DNA from: Deltaproteobacteria bacterium
Lineage (GTDB): Bacteria; Desulfobacterota; UBA8473
DNA: 6,238 nt
Direction of reading: 5' to 3'
NCBI GenBank assembly: GCA_030623035.1
Contig: JAUXFK010000173.1
Span: 1-6,238, forward strand
The position numbers were made by a program, and so were the translations under genes. Under the pieces are notes generated by a model. The model was not told the DNA's origin. It was given only the letters and a program-made list of their open reading frames with translations, and did not search any database. Position 1 is the first letter of the stretch, and each line of letters opens with the position of its first letter. Below, in pieces: positions 1-6,238 of the stretch.

Positions 1-189
1 CGGCAATCAAATTTTAATCCGTGTAAAACTCGCATCCAAGTGAGCATAAAGAAAGAACAGTATATCACTATTCAATTCAGTAGTTCCATTATTAACTATT
101 TCAGATATTAAATCTGAGGTTATCCCCTGTTCTTTCTTAAAGCTCACTAAGACGCTCAAACAACTACACGCATTAAAATTTGATTGCCG
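1..189. repeat. Imperfect long inverted repeat, MITE-like or hairpin-forming element
   Basis: The first 60 bases and the reverse complement of 127-189 match closely. The outer 25 bases of each arm (CGGCAATCAAATTTTAAT then CGTGTA) differ at one position, and the inner 22 bases (AGTGAGC to AAGAAAGAACAG) differ at two. The stretch between them, 26-38 against its partner, has diverged and differs in length by 3 bases. The 66-base centre (61-126) contains a smaller palindrome at 93-122, with arms TAAC and TCAGAT pairing with ATCTGA and GTTA. No open frame of note is present. A related single arm recurs at 6147-6205. Small non-coding elements with long terminal inverted repeats fit the MITE pattern, but target-site duplication cannot be judged because the window starts at the element's first base. 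It could instead be a structured RNA or an extended regulatory hairpin. Confidence 0.75.
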
Positions 190-207
190 CTTCTTGCAAC
201 TCTTTTC

Positions 208-228
208 AAAAAGCTAAACTGTTACTAC
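208..228 (+). repeat. 21-bp repeat, inverted relative to 6076-6096
   Basis: This 21-base stretch contains GCTAAACTGTTAC (213-225), flanked by AAAAA and TAC. Its exact reverse complement is at 6076-6096. A second copy of the 13-base core lies at 6098-6110. The site lies 19 bases inside the end of the 1-189 element and about 130 bases upstream of the acyl-CoA dehydrogenase start. Read towards its downstream gene, it has the same orientation as the copy upstream of uxs. It may be a transposase-binding or terminal repeat, or an operator; the sequence does not decide. Confidence 0.7.
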
Positions 229-283
229 TTTTTAAATATTTGCGTTATCATTGAAGACTTTTTTCTTGTTTAAGACAGATTTT

Positions 284-312
284 TGGTATAGCCTTATTTG
301 ATTTGGTATAGC
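284..312 (+). promoter_or_regulatory. Candidate promoter of the acyl-CoA dehydrogenase gene, within a direct repeat
   Basis: TTGGTA (284-289) and TATAGC (307-312) are separated by 17 bases and each matches 4 of 6 positions of the sigma-70 -35 and -10 boxes. Transcription would start near 319 and give a leader of about 40 bases. The 11-mer TTTGGTATAGC occurs twice, at 282-292 and 302-312, exactly 20 bases apart, so the doubled motif could also be an operator for a dimeric regulator. This is a motif reading only. Confidence 0.35.
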
Positions 313-343
313 ATTTTGTATGTTCATAGACAATCATGATTTG

Positions 344-350
344 AGGAGGT
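344..350 (+). promoter_or_regulatory. Ribosome binding site that decides the acd start
   Basis: AGGAGGT is a near-perfect Shine-Dalgarno sequence. In-frame start codons occur at GTG 349, ATG 352 and ATG 358. The first lies inside the site and the second begins one base after it, so neither has usable spacing. ATG 358 has a spacing of 7 bases and is the preferred start. Confidence 0.8.
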
Positions 351-357
351 GATGGCT

Positions 358-1506
358 ATGGAGTCACCATTCATCAAAGAAGAACACCAGATTTTCAGAA
401 GAGCTTTCAGGGATTTTGTCAATAAGGAGATTAAACCTTATTGGGAACAGTGGGAACATGACAAGAGGATTCCAAGGGATTTGTGGTTAAAGATGGGCGA
501 ACAGGGATATCTCTGCCCATGGCTCGATGTAAAGTATGGCGGTTCTGGCGCCGGATTTGAATATTCGGTGGTCATTCATGAAGAACTCAGTCGATCAGAG
601 GTTGCCGGTGCAGGCGGAATGGGTGTTCACAGCGATATCGTCGTTCCCTATATTTACCACCAAGGAAACGAAAGACAAAAGGAGAAGTACCTTCCCGGAT
701 GCGCCAGTGGAAAGATCATTACCGCTATAGTCATGACTGAGCCGGAGGCCGGCTCGGACCTTGCCGCTATCAGGACAACGGCAATTAAAGATGGCAATGA
801 CTATATTGTAAATGGCCAGAAGGTCTTCATTACAAATGGCATAACCTGCGATCTTGCGATAGTTGCTGTAAAGACAGATACAAAGGCAGATCCTCCATAT
901 AAGGGAATCAGTATACTTCTCATTGAAGATGGGACTCCTGGATTTTCTAAGGGGCGTCTCCTTGAGAAGGCAGGTGCCCATAGCCAAGATACTGGAGAGT
1001 TGTTCTTCGAGGATTGTCGAGTTCCTAAGGAGAATCTGTTGGGCAAGGAAGGTGAAGGATTTCAGTACCTGATGTACAATCTGCAACAGGAGCGTCTGGT
1101 GTCCACGATTGGTGCCCAGGCTACTGCAGAGTATGTGTTGGAAAAAACCATTGAATACTGCAAGACCCGTAATGTCTTTGGGCGTCCTGTAACTAAATTT
1201 CAGCACAATACATTCAAGATCGTTGAGATGGCAACTGAGGTCGAAATCGGAAGGGCCTTTCTCGATTCTTTGATCGAAGAATTTATTGAAGGGAAAGATA
1301 TTACCCTCAAGGTATCGATGGCCAAATGGTGGACGTCGGAGATGGTCAATCGTATTGCATACCATTGCACGCAGCTACATGGTGGTTATGGGTATATGAA
1401 GGAGTACTTTGTTGCAAGGGTACCCGGAGATGTTCGTCTCTTGACTATTGCTGCCGGTACTACAGAAATCATGAAACTTATCATCGGAAGAATGTTGGGG
1501 TTGTAA
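358..1506 (+). CDS. Acyl-CoA dehydrogenase, long-chain (LCAD)-like
   Basis: This 382-residue FAD enzyme should oxidise an acyl-CoA to the trans-2-enoyl-CoA and pass electrons to electron-transfer flavoprotein in the cytoplasm. Its length is normal for the family. Residue numbers below count from GTG 349; subtract 3 for the ATG 358 start. The N-terminal helical domain covers about 5-125. The middle beta domain opens with the flavin and substrate signature MTEPEAGSD (129-137) and includes VNGQKVFITNG (154-164). The C-terminal helical domain has RNVFGRPVTKFQ (274-285) and QLHGGYGYM (342-350). The usual catalytic motif YEGT reads IAAGTTEIMK (367-376), so the common Glu is absent. QQERL (246-250) instead supplies Glu248, the helix-G position used by LCAD and isovaleryl-CoA dehydrogenase, and the tail resembles LCAD's GGTNEIMK. 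The exact chain length used is unknown. It appears to be monocistronic, with a strong ribosome binding site, and converges on the - strand operon. Confidence 0.95.
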   Translation: MESPFIKEEHQIFRRAFRDFVNKEIKPYWEQWEHDKRIPRDLWLKMGEQGYLCPWLDVKYGGSGAGFEYSVVIHEELSRSEVAGAGGMGVHSDIVVPYIYHQGNERQKEKYLPGCASGKIITAIVMTEPEAGSDLAAIRTTAIKDGNDYIVNGQKVFITNGITCDLAIVAVKTDTKADPPYKGISILLIEDGTPGFSKGRLLEKAGAHSQDTGELFFEDCRVPKENLLGKEGEGFQYLMYNLQQERLVSTIGAQATAEYVLEKTIEYCKTRNVFGRPVTKFQHNTFKIVEMATEVEIGRAFLDSLIEEFIEGKDITLKVSMAKWWTSEMVNRIAYHCTQLHGGYGYMKEYFVARVPGDVRLLTIAAGTTEIMKLIIGRMLGL

Positions 1507-1524
1507 GATTTCAGGATAAACTCA

Positions 1525-1635
1525 GTGCAAGATAAGCAATTTCAGGTGGTTGAGACCCGTTGGATGAGTTTAAGAAAATGCCTAAAGCGAGTTCTGGATG
1601 GGTCAAAAAACATGGTAAAGAGAGCGGAAAAGTGA
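1525..1635 (+). other. Possible small ORF or gene relic, 36 codons, in frame with acd
   Basis: After the acd stop the same frame stays open to a TGA ending at 1635. GTG 1525 or ATG 1564 could start it, and neither has a convincing ribosome binding site. The predicted peptide is basic, ending LKRVLDGSKNMVKRAEK, with helix-like charge spacing. I recognise no family. It could be the remnant of a decayed downstream gene, or chance. Confidence 0.2.
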
Positions 1636-1658
1636 ATTTTTCAGTATGAAGAACTTAG

Positions 1659-1680
1659 CGCCCTTCGGCGGAACTTTTTT
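1659..1680 (+). terminator. Weak terminator-like hairpin downstream of acd
   Basis: CGCC (1659-1662), loop CTTC and GGCG (1667-1670) can form a 4-bp GC hairpin, followed after GAAC by six Ts at 1675-1680. The stem is short and the T run is offset by four bases, so efficiency is doubtful. The site is correctly placed for the acyl-CoA dehydrogenase transcript. Confidence 0.3.
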
Positions 1681-1756
1681 GACAGGATTACCACGATTAA
1701 CAAGATTTTCTTATTTTCTTTATATCCTGAACATCCCGTCTATCCTGTCTAAAAAA
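1675..1756. repeat. Degenerate GGAT-type dispersed palindrome
   Basis: TTTTTTGACAGGAT (1675-1688) pairs with ATCCTGTCTAAAAAA (1742-1756) with a one-base bulge. Inside the arms, GAT (left) and ATC (right) words recur at roughly 9-11-base steps (GACAGGAT, CGATTA, AAGATT; then ATCCTG, CATCCC, TATCCTG), in mirror positions. From memory, palindromes built on GGATTAAC units are dispersed repeats in several bacterial phyla. It lies between two convergent transcription units and might end either transcript, although no T run follows the stem in either direction. Confidence 0.6.
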
Positions 1757-1829
1757 TGGGATTTCCTATACTATCAAGTTATTTACTTGCCGATGGAAGT
1801 CCCCCCTAATCCTGCCCTGAAGGCCTGTT

Positions 1830-2831
1830 TTACTGTTTTACCCCTAAGACATTATATATACCTATCTCTTCTTCAATCCCTTTGACTTTTACAATATCTA
1901 ACTTCTCTGCTTCTATTTTATTTTGAACTTCTTGAAAAGTTTCTTCTGTAATTAATATCTGACCTTCTTTTGCCAACTTTTCCAACCTGGATGCAATGTT
2001 TACAGCTGAGCCCAAAACCGTATATTCCTTTTTTCTGGTGGAACCAAATATACCCACAACTACTTCACCTGTACCAATACCAATACCTGTAGGTATTGAC
2101 GAGAGATAAGTCGACCCTATTTTTACACTTGTTTCTGCCATCCGCTTTTGGATATCTATAGCAGTCATAACTGCACGAAGGGAATCGTCATTATAGGAGA
2201 CGGGTGCTCCATATATAACCATTATACTATCGCCTATGTGTTTATCGAGTGTTCCGTTATACTGGAAGATAATATCGCTCAAAGGAGTGAAGTAATAATG
2301 GGATAAGAACGAAGCCAGCTCCTGCGGGTCTGTTCTTTCTGAGATTGAGGAAAAACCTCGTATATCTGTAAACATAACGGTTGTCTTTTGTTTTCTGGGC
2401 CTGACCAATCTGGGGTCGTTCTGTAATTCGTGCAATATTTGACTGGAAACGAATTGTTTCAAGTGCTTTTTTAAGAAACACTCTCTTATCTTGGCTCTTA
2501 TCTCAACATTGTCAAAAGGCTTGGTCAAAAAACCATCTATACCTTCATTTGTAGCCTGGATTGCGCTCTCCATACTACCGTATCCTGTTAAAATAATCCT
2601 CGTTATTTCAGGATTAATAATGCCAATAGCCGATAATGTCTTGATACCATCCAGGCCGGGCATCTTCAAATCCGATATGACAATGGAAATCTGATCCGGA
2701 TTCTTTTTCACTGTCTCTATCGACTCATTCCCGTCCTGTGCAAGGAAAATAGAATAACCTTCACGTTGAAGTGCCTTTTTAAGAGCCCTCCGAATACCCT
2801 CTTCATCATCTACTATTAATAATCCATGCAT
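1830..2831 (-). CDS. Response regulator with receiver domain and class III adenylate cyclase output
   Basis: This 333-residue soluble protein should make cAMP under control of receiver phosphorylation. The receiver domain (about 1-120) has acidic residues D8 and D9, phosphoacceptor D54 in SDLKMPG, switch T82 and K104 in TKPF. The cyclase domain (about 145-330) has metal-binding D156 in FTDIRGF and D201 in KHIGDSIM, adenine-selecting K197 with T271, and transition-state residues N278 and R282 in NIASR. The Lys/Thr pair marks an adenylate rather than guanylate cyclase and fits class IIIb, the group containing bicarbonate-stimulated enzymes such as CyaC. There is no DNA-binding domain or membrane segment. 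The start ATG has AAGGA at a spacing of 7. The gene begins 19 nt after the histidine kinase stop, so that kinase is the likely phosphodonor. Family is sure; cAMP output is inferred from residues. Confidence 0.95.
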   Translation of the reverse strand: MHGLLIVDDEEGIRRALKKALQREGYSIFLAQDGNESIETVKKNPDQISIVISDLKMPGLDGIKTLSAIGIINPEITRIILTGYGSMESAIQATNEGIDGFLTKPFDNVEIRAKIRECFLKKHLKQFVSSQILHELQNDPRLVRPRKQKTTVMFTDIRGFSSISERTDPQELASFLSHYYFTPLSDIIFQYNGTLDKHIGDSIMVIYGAPVSYNDDSLRAVMTAIDIQKRMAETSVKIGSTYLSSIPTGIGIGTGEVVVGIFGSTRKKEYTVLGSAVNIASRLEKLAKEGQILITEETFQEVQNKIEAEKLDIVKVKGIEEEIGIYNVLGVKQ

Positions 2832-2850
2832 TGTAATGTCCTTTTAAAAG

Positions 2851-5079
2851 CTATTTTGATTTATTTACAGGTAACTCAACCCGAAAAGTTGTCTCTATAT
2901 CCGGCGTACTGAAGACAGATATATTACCATTATGTCTCTTTATAATCTCGTGAGAGATATAAAGGCCGAGGCCTGTACCTTTGCCTACTTCTTTTGTTGT
3001 AAAGAAGGGTTTAAATATATCCTTACTTATGGATGGCTCAATTCCTTTGCCAGTGTCAATGCATTCAAAGATTACTTTATCCGCATCCGGATCATATCTT
3101 GTCCTTAGTGTTATCTTCCCTTGATTCTCTTTTACTCCCTGGATTGCGTTCTTTAAAATATTGAGGCATACCTGTCCCAGATGAGCAAAGTTTCCTTTTA
3201 TATTTGGGATAGTTTCCTCAAAGTCTTCTTTAATCTTCAACTCGTATTTCTTATACTGATTATAAAGGATCATCAATGCCTCTTTGACAACTGTATTTAT
3301 ATTTACATCTTCCTTATAATTCTGGGTCTGTCTTGAGATATCCAAAAGACTCGCTACAATCTCTTTCGCACGTTTCAAATCCTTTAAAGTAAATTGAAGG
3401 TCATCTATTATTTCACTATCTTCTTCGCTTCTGCAATCTTTCTCTTCTAAAGTTTCCAAAGTGGTCTGGATAAGACTCGATACACTCGATAAAGGGTTGT
3501 TGAGTTCATGGGCGACACCGGCAACCAATTGCCCAATAGCTGCAAGGCTCTCTGATCGAATGAGTTGTTCCTGGGTTCTTTCTTTCTCTAATAAAGCGTT
3601 TTCCAGTTCATTTGTTCTCTGCCTTATCTTTGTCTCCAGGTTTTTGTTTAAGTCTTCGATTATTTTGTATGACTTCGCATTTTCTAAAGAGATACTGCTT
3701 TGACTCGCCAATGTTTGTAGTAACTCCATATCCTCCGATGTATATATTTCATAGGAATTTTTATGGCCCAGGCTGAGGAATCCCTTAATAGAGTCTTTAA
3801 AGACCATGGGTATTATCAAACTTGCATTGAGAAAATCTAATTGTTTAAGACACTCTATTTTGCTGCTTTGTGGGGCATTGGATTCTTCAATATCATGCCT
3901 GGATATCTCTTTCTTCTTATCCAGCAACAGGGCAATTAAAGGAGTTCTCCGGTCTAATTTGAGCGCTTTAATATCTTCTTGAAATTCTCCCTTCATGCCC
4001 CGAACTTTAAATACTTCTTCTTTCGTATTCCATAATAGAATAGAGACCGCCTTTACCTTCATTGAATATACAATTGTATCTATAATCCGATTGATTATAT
4101 CATCTATATCAAGGATGGATGTCATGGCCTGGCTGACATCCCTTAGTGTCTTTTGATAATCATACTTACCCTTAAAGAAGAGTTTATCTATCGTTGTCTG
4201 GACTCTTTCTTTTATAGGTGTAAAAAAAAATACAATGGCCAGGAAGAGAAAAACAGGAAAAATAAGGGATTCTGAAAGTTCAATTTTCTTGAATGCAACA
4301 TCAAATATTACGATTGAGCCTGCATATAACCCGGTAAGTAAAGTTGTGACCGTTGAATAGACCATGCCCTTTCTTATGAGTAACTCCATATCTAACAGGT
4401 TGTGTTTTAATACGCCGAATGCCAGGAATATCATGGGTACAAAACCGAAGTTGCCAAGGGGGTAAACCCCTATTCCAGTCATAGGGAAGACGTTAAACAA
4501 TGCCAGAATCGCATAGATTTCAAACCCTAGAAAGATATACTTAATCTTGTTTCGCTTTATAGGATCAGGCTCTTCTTTTACAGCCCTGTAGAACAGATAT
4601 AAGCAATAAATCAGGGTTAGAGAATTTATGGATATAAACAAAAAGAAAAGGGGGCCACCCATTGCGAAAAAACCGAAGTTATACTTATAAATTCCAGTGA
4701 GATATAGTTCTGATTGGGTGAAAAACATCAAGGCAAAACTGAAGAAGTACGCAAGAGGGATTAAGAATTTCCTCTTTTTAATGGAAAGAAAAGAATATAC
4801 AAAGTGGAGGTATATCGGAATATTATAGACCAGTAAGATGTGATCATATCTGCTTATTTTTAGGGCTGTTTCCTCATCTGTTATTATAGTCAGTAAGAAT
4901 ATGTCGAGGCTGAGAAAAAAACCAATCGTGCATAGAGATGCAAAGAGTATATTGCTCTTTCTACCCTTCCCCTTTATAAATGCCAGTAATGCCAACCCCA
5001 GAGTTGTTATGAGGCCCAAAAGAGGAGGTAGACCATAAGGGTAGAACCCCTTAATGATATCTATTGTGTTATCTAACAT
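2851..5079 (-). CDS. Membrane sensor histidine kinase with N-terminal multi-TM region and GAF domain
   Basis: This is a 742-residue inner-membrane kinase, intact throughout. About eight to nine hydrophobic segments fill residues 15-290 (for example 15-35, 44-66, 78-98, 138-163, 180-200, 210-225, 240-262, 271-288), resembling the 7TM-type sensor regions of bacterial kinases. A GAF-like domain spans about 310-467, followed by a charged coiled coil (468-510). The dimerisation domain has phosphoacceptor H524 in GVAHELNNPL. The ATPase domain has the N-box at N644, the G1 box DTGKGI (675-680), the F-box KPFFTTK (690-696) and the G2 box GKGTGLGL (699-706). There is no periplasmic sensor domain, HAMP or PAS, so the stimulus is probably sensed within the membrane and by GAF. 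The ATG follows the uxs stop by 23 nt with only a weak ribosome binding site (GGGG far upstream), which suggests translational coupling. Its likely partner is the receiver-cyclase directly downstream. Confidence 0.95.
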   Translation of the reverse strand: MLDNTIDIIKGFYPYGLPPLLGLITTLGLALLAFIKGKGRKSNILFASLCTIGFFLSLDIFLLTIITDEETALKISRYDHILLVYNIPIYLHFVYSFLSIKKRKFLIPLAYFFSFALMFFTQSELYLTGIYKYNFGFFAMGGPLFFLFISINSLTLIYCLYLFYRAVKEEPDPIKRNKIKYIFLGFEIYAILALFNVFPMTGIGVYPLGNFGFVPMIFLAFGVLKHNLLDMELLIRKGMVYSTVTTLLTGLYAGSIVIFDVAFKKIELSESLIFPVFLFLAIVFFFTPIKERVQTTIDKLFFKGKYDYQKTLRDVSQAMTSILDIDDIINRIIDTIVYSMKVKAVSILLWNTKEEVFKVRGMKGEFQEDIKALKLDRRTPLIALLLDKKKEISRHDIEESNAPQSSKIECLKQLDFLNASLIIPMVFKDSIKGFLSLGHKNSYEIYTSEDMELLQTLASQSSISLENAKSYKIIEDLNKNLETKIRQRTNELENALLEKERTQEQLIRSESLAAIGQLVAGVAHELNNPLSSVSSLIQTTLETLEEKDCRSEEDSEIIDDLQFTLKDLKRAKEIVASLLDISRQTQNYKEDVNINTVVKEALMILYNQYKKYELKIKEDFEETIPNIKGNFAHLGQVCLNILKNAIQGVKENQGKITLRTRYDPDADKVIFECIDTGKGIEPSISKDIFKPFFTTKEVGKGTGLGLYISHEIIKRHNGNISVFSTPDIETTFRVELPVNKSK

Positions 5080-5102
5080 TGATGGAGCTTATTCCCCGGC
5101 TT

Positions 5103-6032
5103 TCAACCCTTTTCTTTAAAGTATTTCAATGTCAATTTAAGCCCTTCATCGAGAGATATTTCAGGCTCCCATTGAAGTATGCTCTTTGCTTTCTTTATGT
5201 CCGGTTGTCGTACTTTCGGATCGTCCTCTGGCAATGTTTTAAAAGCTATCTTTTTCTTGGTACCTGTTATCTCAATTATCTTCTTTGCAAAATCCAGAAT
5301 GGTTAATTCATCCGGATTGCCCAGGTTTACCGGCAATGATTCATTTGACAAAAGAAGTCTATAGATCCCTTCCACTAAGTCTGAAACATAACAGAAACTT
5401 CGGGTTTGCAACCCATCGCCAAATACGGTGACTTCCTCGCCTCTTAGTGCCTGGCACATAAATGTGGGTAATGCTCTACCGTCATCCAGCCTCATCCTGG
5501 GGCCATAGGTATTAAAGATTCTGACTATTTTCGTATCAATCCCATGGTATCTATGGTATGCCATAGTCATCGCTTCGGCAAATCTCTTTGCCTCATCGTA
5601 TACCCCTCGAATACCAATAGGGTTAACGTTTCCCCAATAATCTTCGTGTTGTGGATGAACCAACGGATCCCCGTAACACTCGGAAGTTGAAGCCAATAGA
5701 AACCCTGCGCTTTTTGCTTTGGCCAATCCTAAAGCCTTATGGGTGCCCAGTGAGCCGACTTTCAGGGTTTGGATTGGTAATTTCAAGTAATCTATAGGAC
5801 TGGCGGGAGATGCAAAATGTAAAATATAATCGAGACTCCCCTCGACATAGATATATTCTGTTACATCGTGTTTTATAAATATAAAGTTTTCATTACCAAA
5901 GAGATGGGCAATATTATCCGGATTGCCTGTAATCAGGTTGTCCATACAGATTACAAAATGGCCTTCTGCAATTAATCGATCACACATGTGAGAACCGAGA
6001 AAACCTGCCCCCCCGGTAATTAATGTTCTCAT
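5103..6032 (-). CDS. uxs: UDP-glucuronate decarboxylase (UDP-xylose synthase)
   Basis: This 309-residue short-chain dehydrogenase of the extended (NAD-dependent epimerase/dehydratase) group converts UDP-glucuronate to UDP-xylose and CO2 in the cytoplasm, feeding surface polysaccharide or glycan synthesis. The Rossmann motif GGAGFLGS (7-14) binds NAD, with D31 positioned for the ribose. The active site shows ASTSECYGDP (114-123, normally SEVYGDP) and the catalytic YDEAKR with Y145 and K149. RIFNTYGPRM (171-180) and TRSFCYVSDLVEG (210-222) are typical of UXS. The length matches bacterial UXS and there is no N-terminal membrane anchor as in eukaryotic UXS. AAAGGAG lies 7 nt before the ATG, a strong ribosome binding site. 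It is the first gene of the probable operon with the kinase and cyclase. A related dehydratase or epimerase is the alternative, but YDEAKR with TSE favours UXS. Confidence 0.9.
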   Translation of the reverse strand: MRTLITGGAGFLGSHMCDRLIAEGHFVICMDNLITGNPDNIAHLFGNENFIFIKHDVTEYIYVEGSLDYILHFASPASPIDYLKLPIQTLKVGSLGTHKALGLAKAKSAGFLLASTSECYGDPLVHPQHEDYWGNVNPIGIRGVYDEAKRFAEAMTMAYHRYHGIDTKIVRIFNTYGPRMRLDDGRALPTFMCQALRGEEVTVFGDGLQTRSFCYVSDLVEGIYRLLLSNESLPVNLGNPDELTILDFAKKIIEITGTKKKIAFKTLPEDDPKVRQPDIKKAKSILQWEPEISLDEGLKLTLKYFKEKG

Positions 6033-6075
6033 AGCAACGCTCCTTTCAGGTACTATTCTTATTCTTTAATCTTCC

Positions 6076-6110
6076 GTAGTAACAGTTTAGCTTTTTTGTA
6101 ACAGTTTAGC
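6076..6110 (-). repeat. Tandem 13-bp repeat upstream of uxs, includes inverted copy of 208-228
   Basis: On the + strand GTAACAGTTTAGC occurs at 6079-6091 and 6098-6110, a 19-base period with a T run between. Positions 6076-6096 are the exact reverse complement of 208-228. The pair begins about 45 bases upstream of the uxs ATG, where operator or promoter elements would be expected. I could not assign a convincing -35/-10 pair nearby. Repeated sites of this kind are also found at transposon ends, for example in IS21 and Tn7-like families, so a mobile-element origin is equally possible. Confidence 0.65.
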
Positions 6111-6146
6111 ACTATGAAATAGAAAACTATCATCAAGCTTCAACGA

Positions 6147-6205
6147 CGGTCAAATTTTAATGCGTGTGCTGTCTGAGCGTCTTAGTGAGCGTTAAGAAAG
6201 AACAG
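6147..6205 (+). repeat. Partial copy of the left-edge repeat arm
   Basis: This 59-base stretch matches the reverse complement of 127-189. It shares TCAAATTTTAATGCGTGT, GAGCGTCTTAGTGAGC and TTAAGAAAGAACAGGGG exactly, with a 3-base deletion near its start and a short divergent patch between the first two blocks. The similarity ends in a run of Gs at 6205-6211. The other arm, if present, lies beyond the window. With 127-189 it forms an inverted pair bracketing all four genes. Confidence 0.75.
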
Positions 6206-6238
6206 GGGGGGAAGCCTTGTTGTACTTGGATGTTAATC

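Noticed and set aside
1..189. CRISPR array or retron msr/msd region
   Set aside because: There are only two inverted arms, no regularly spaced direct repeats, and no cas or reverse transcriptase gene in the window.
282..320. Sigma-54 promoter reading of TTGGTATAGCATTTTGTA
   Set aside because: The GG is present but the required GC at the -12 element reads TG, and no enhancer-binding regulator is seen.
595..1365. 256-codon open frame on the - strand inside acd
   Set aside because: It lies entirely antisense to a clear acyl-CoA dehydrogenase, has no recognisable domain, and is low-complexity shadow coding.
1801..1829. Intrinsic terminator directly after the cyclase gene on the - strand
   Set aside because: The only pairing (GCC with GGC) is very short and no T run follows on that strand.
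1646..1885. 79-codon + strand frame over the GGAT palindrome
   Set aside because: It runs through a non-coding palindrome and overlaps the end of the cyclase gene, with no ribosome binding site or protein family.
6221..6236. Start of a second repeat arm at the right edge (shared ACTTGGATG with the reverse complement of 1-60)
   Set aside because: Only nine bases match and the flanks differ, so this is probably chance; the window ends too soon to judge.

Overview
The window carries four complete protein genes. One gene on the + strand (358-1506) faces a compact three-gene set on the - strand (6032 down to 1830). Repeated DNA lies at both edges. The base composition is moderately AT-rich by eye, the Shine-Dalgarno sites are bacterial, and the proteins are typical of free-living Gram-negative bacteria. 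A degenerate GGATTAAC-type palindrome at 1675-1756 resembles dispersed repeats I associate with Desulfobacterota, Nitrospirota and anammox Planctomycetota. No rRNA or diagnostic marker is present, so the lineage is only a guess.

Layout. Positions 1-189 form an imperfect inverted repeat with arms of about 60 bp, ending at the first base of the window. Positions 190-357 hold a 21-bp repeat, a doubled TTTGGTATAGC motif that can be read as a promoter, and a strong ribosome binding site. Positions 358-1506 encode an acyl-CoA dehydrogenase of the long-chain (LCAD) type, whose catalytic base lies in the helix-G position rather than the usual C-terminal one. The convergent gap 1507-1829 contains a possible 36-codon relic frame, a weak terminator-like hairpin and the GGAT palindrome. 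On the - strand, UDP-glucuronate decarboxylase (UXS, 6032-5103), a multi-membrane-span GAF histidine kinase (5079-2851) and a receiver-adenylate cyclase response regulator (2831-1830) follow each other with gaps of 23 and 19 nt, so they are probably one transcript. Positions 6033-6238 carry further copies of the left-edge repeats.

How the genes may work together. The kinase has an intact H-box and ATP-binding site, and its neighbour carries an intact phosphoacceptor Asp fused to a class III cyclase with all expected catalytic residues. The simplest reading is a two-component system whose output is cAMP rather than DNA binding. UXS makes UDP-xylose for surface polysaccharide or glycan, and its place at the head of the operon suggests a link between envelope sugar supply and the cAMP signal. 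The acyl-CoA dehydrogenase is transcribed separately and has no obvious functional tie.

The least explained feature is the repeat architecture. The outermost ~60-bp repeat and an inner 21-bp repeat both occur upstream of acd and, in inverted orientation, upstream of uxs. Relative to each gene they therefore have the same order and direction. They could be ends of a mobile element bracketing the block, dispersed MITE-like elements, or a shared upstream regulatory module.
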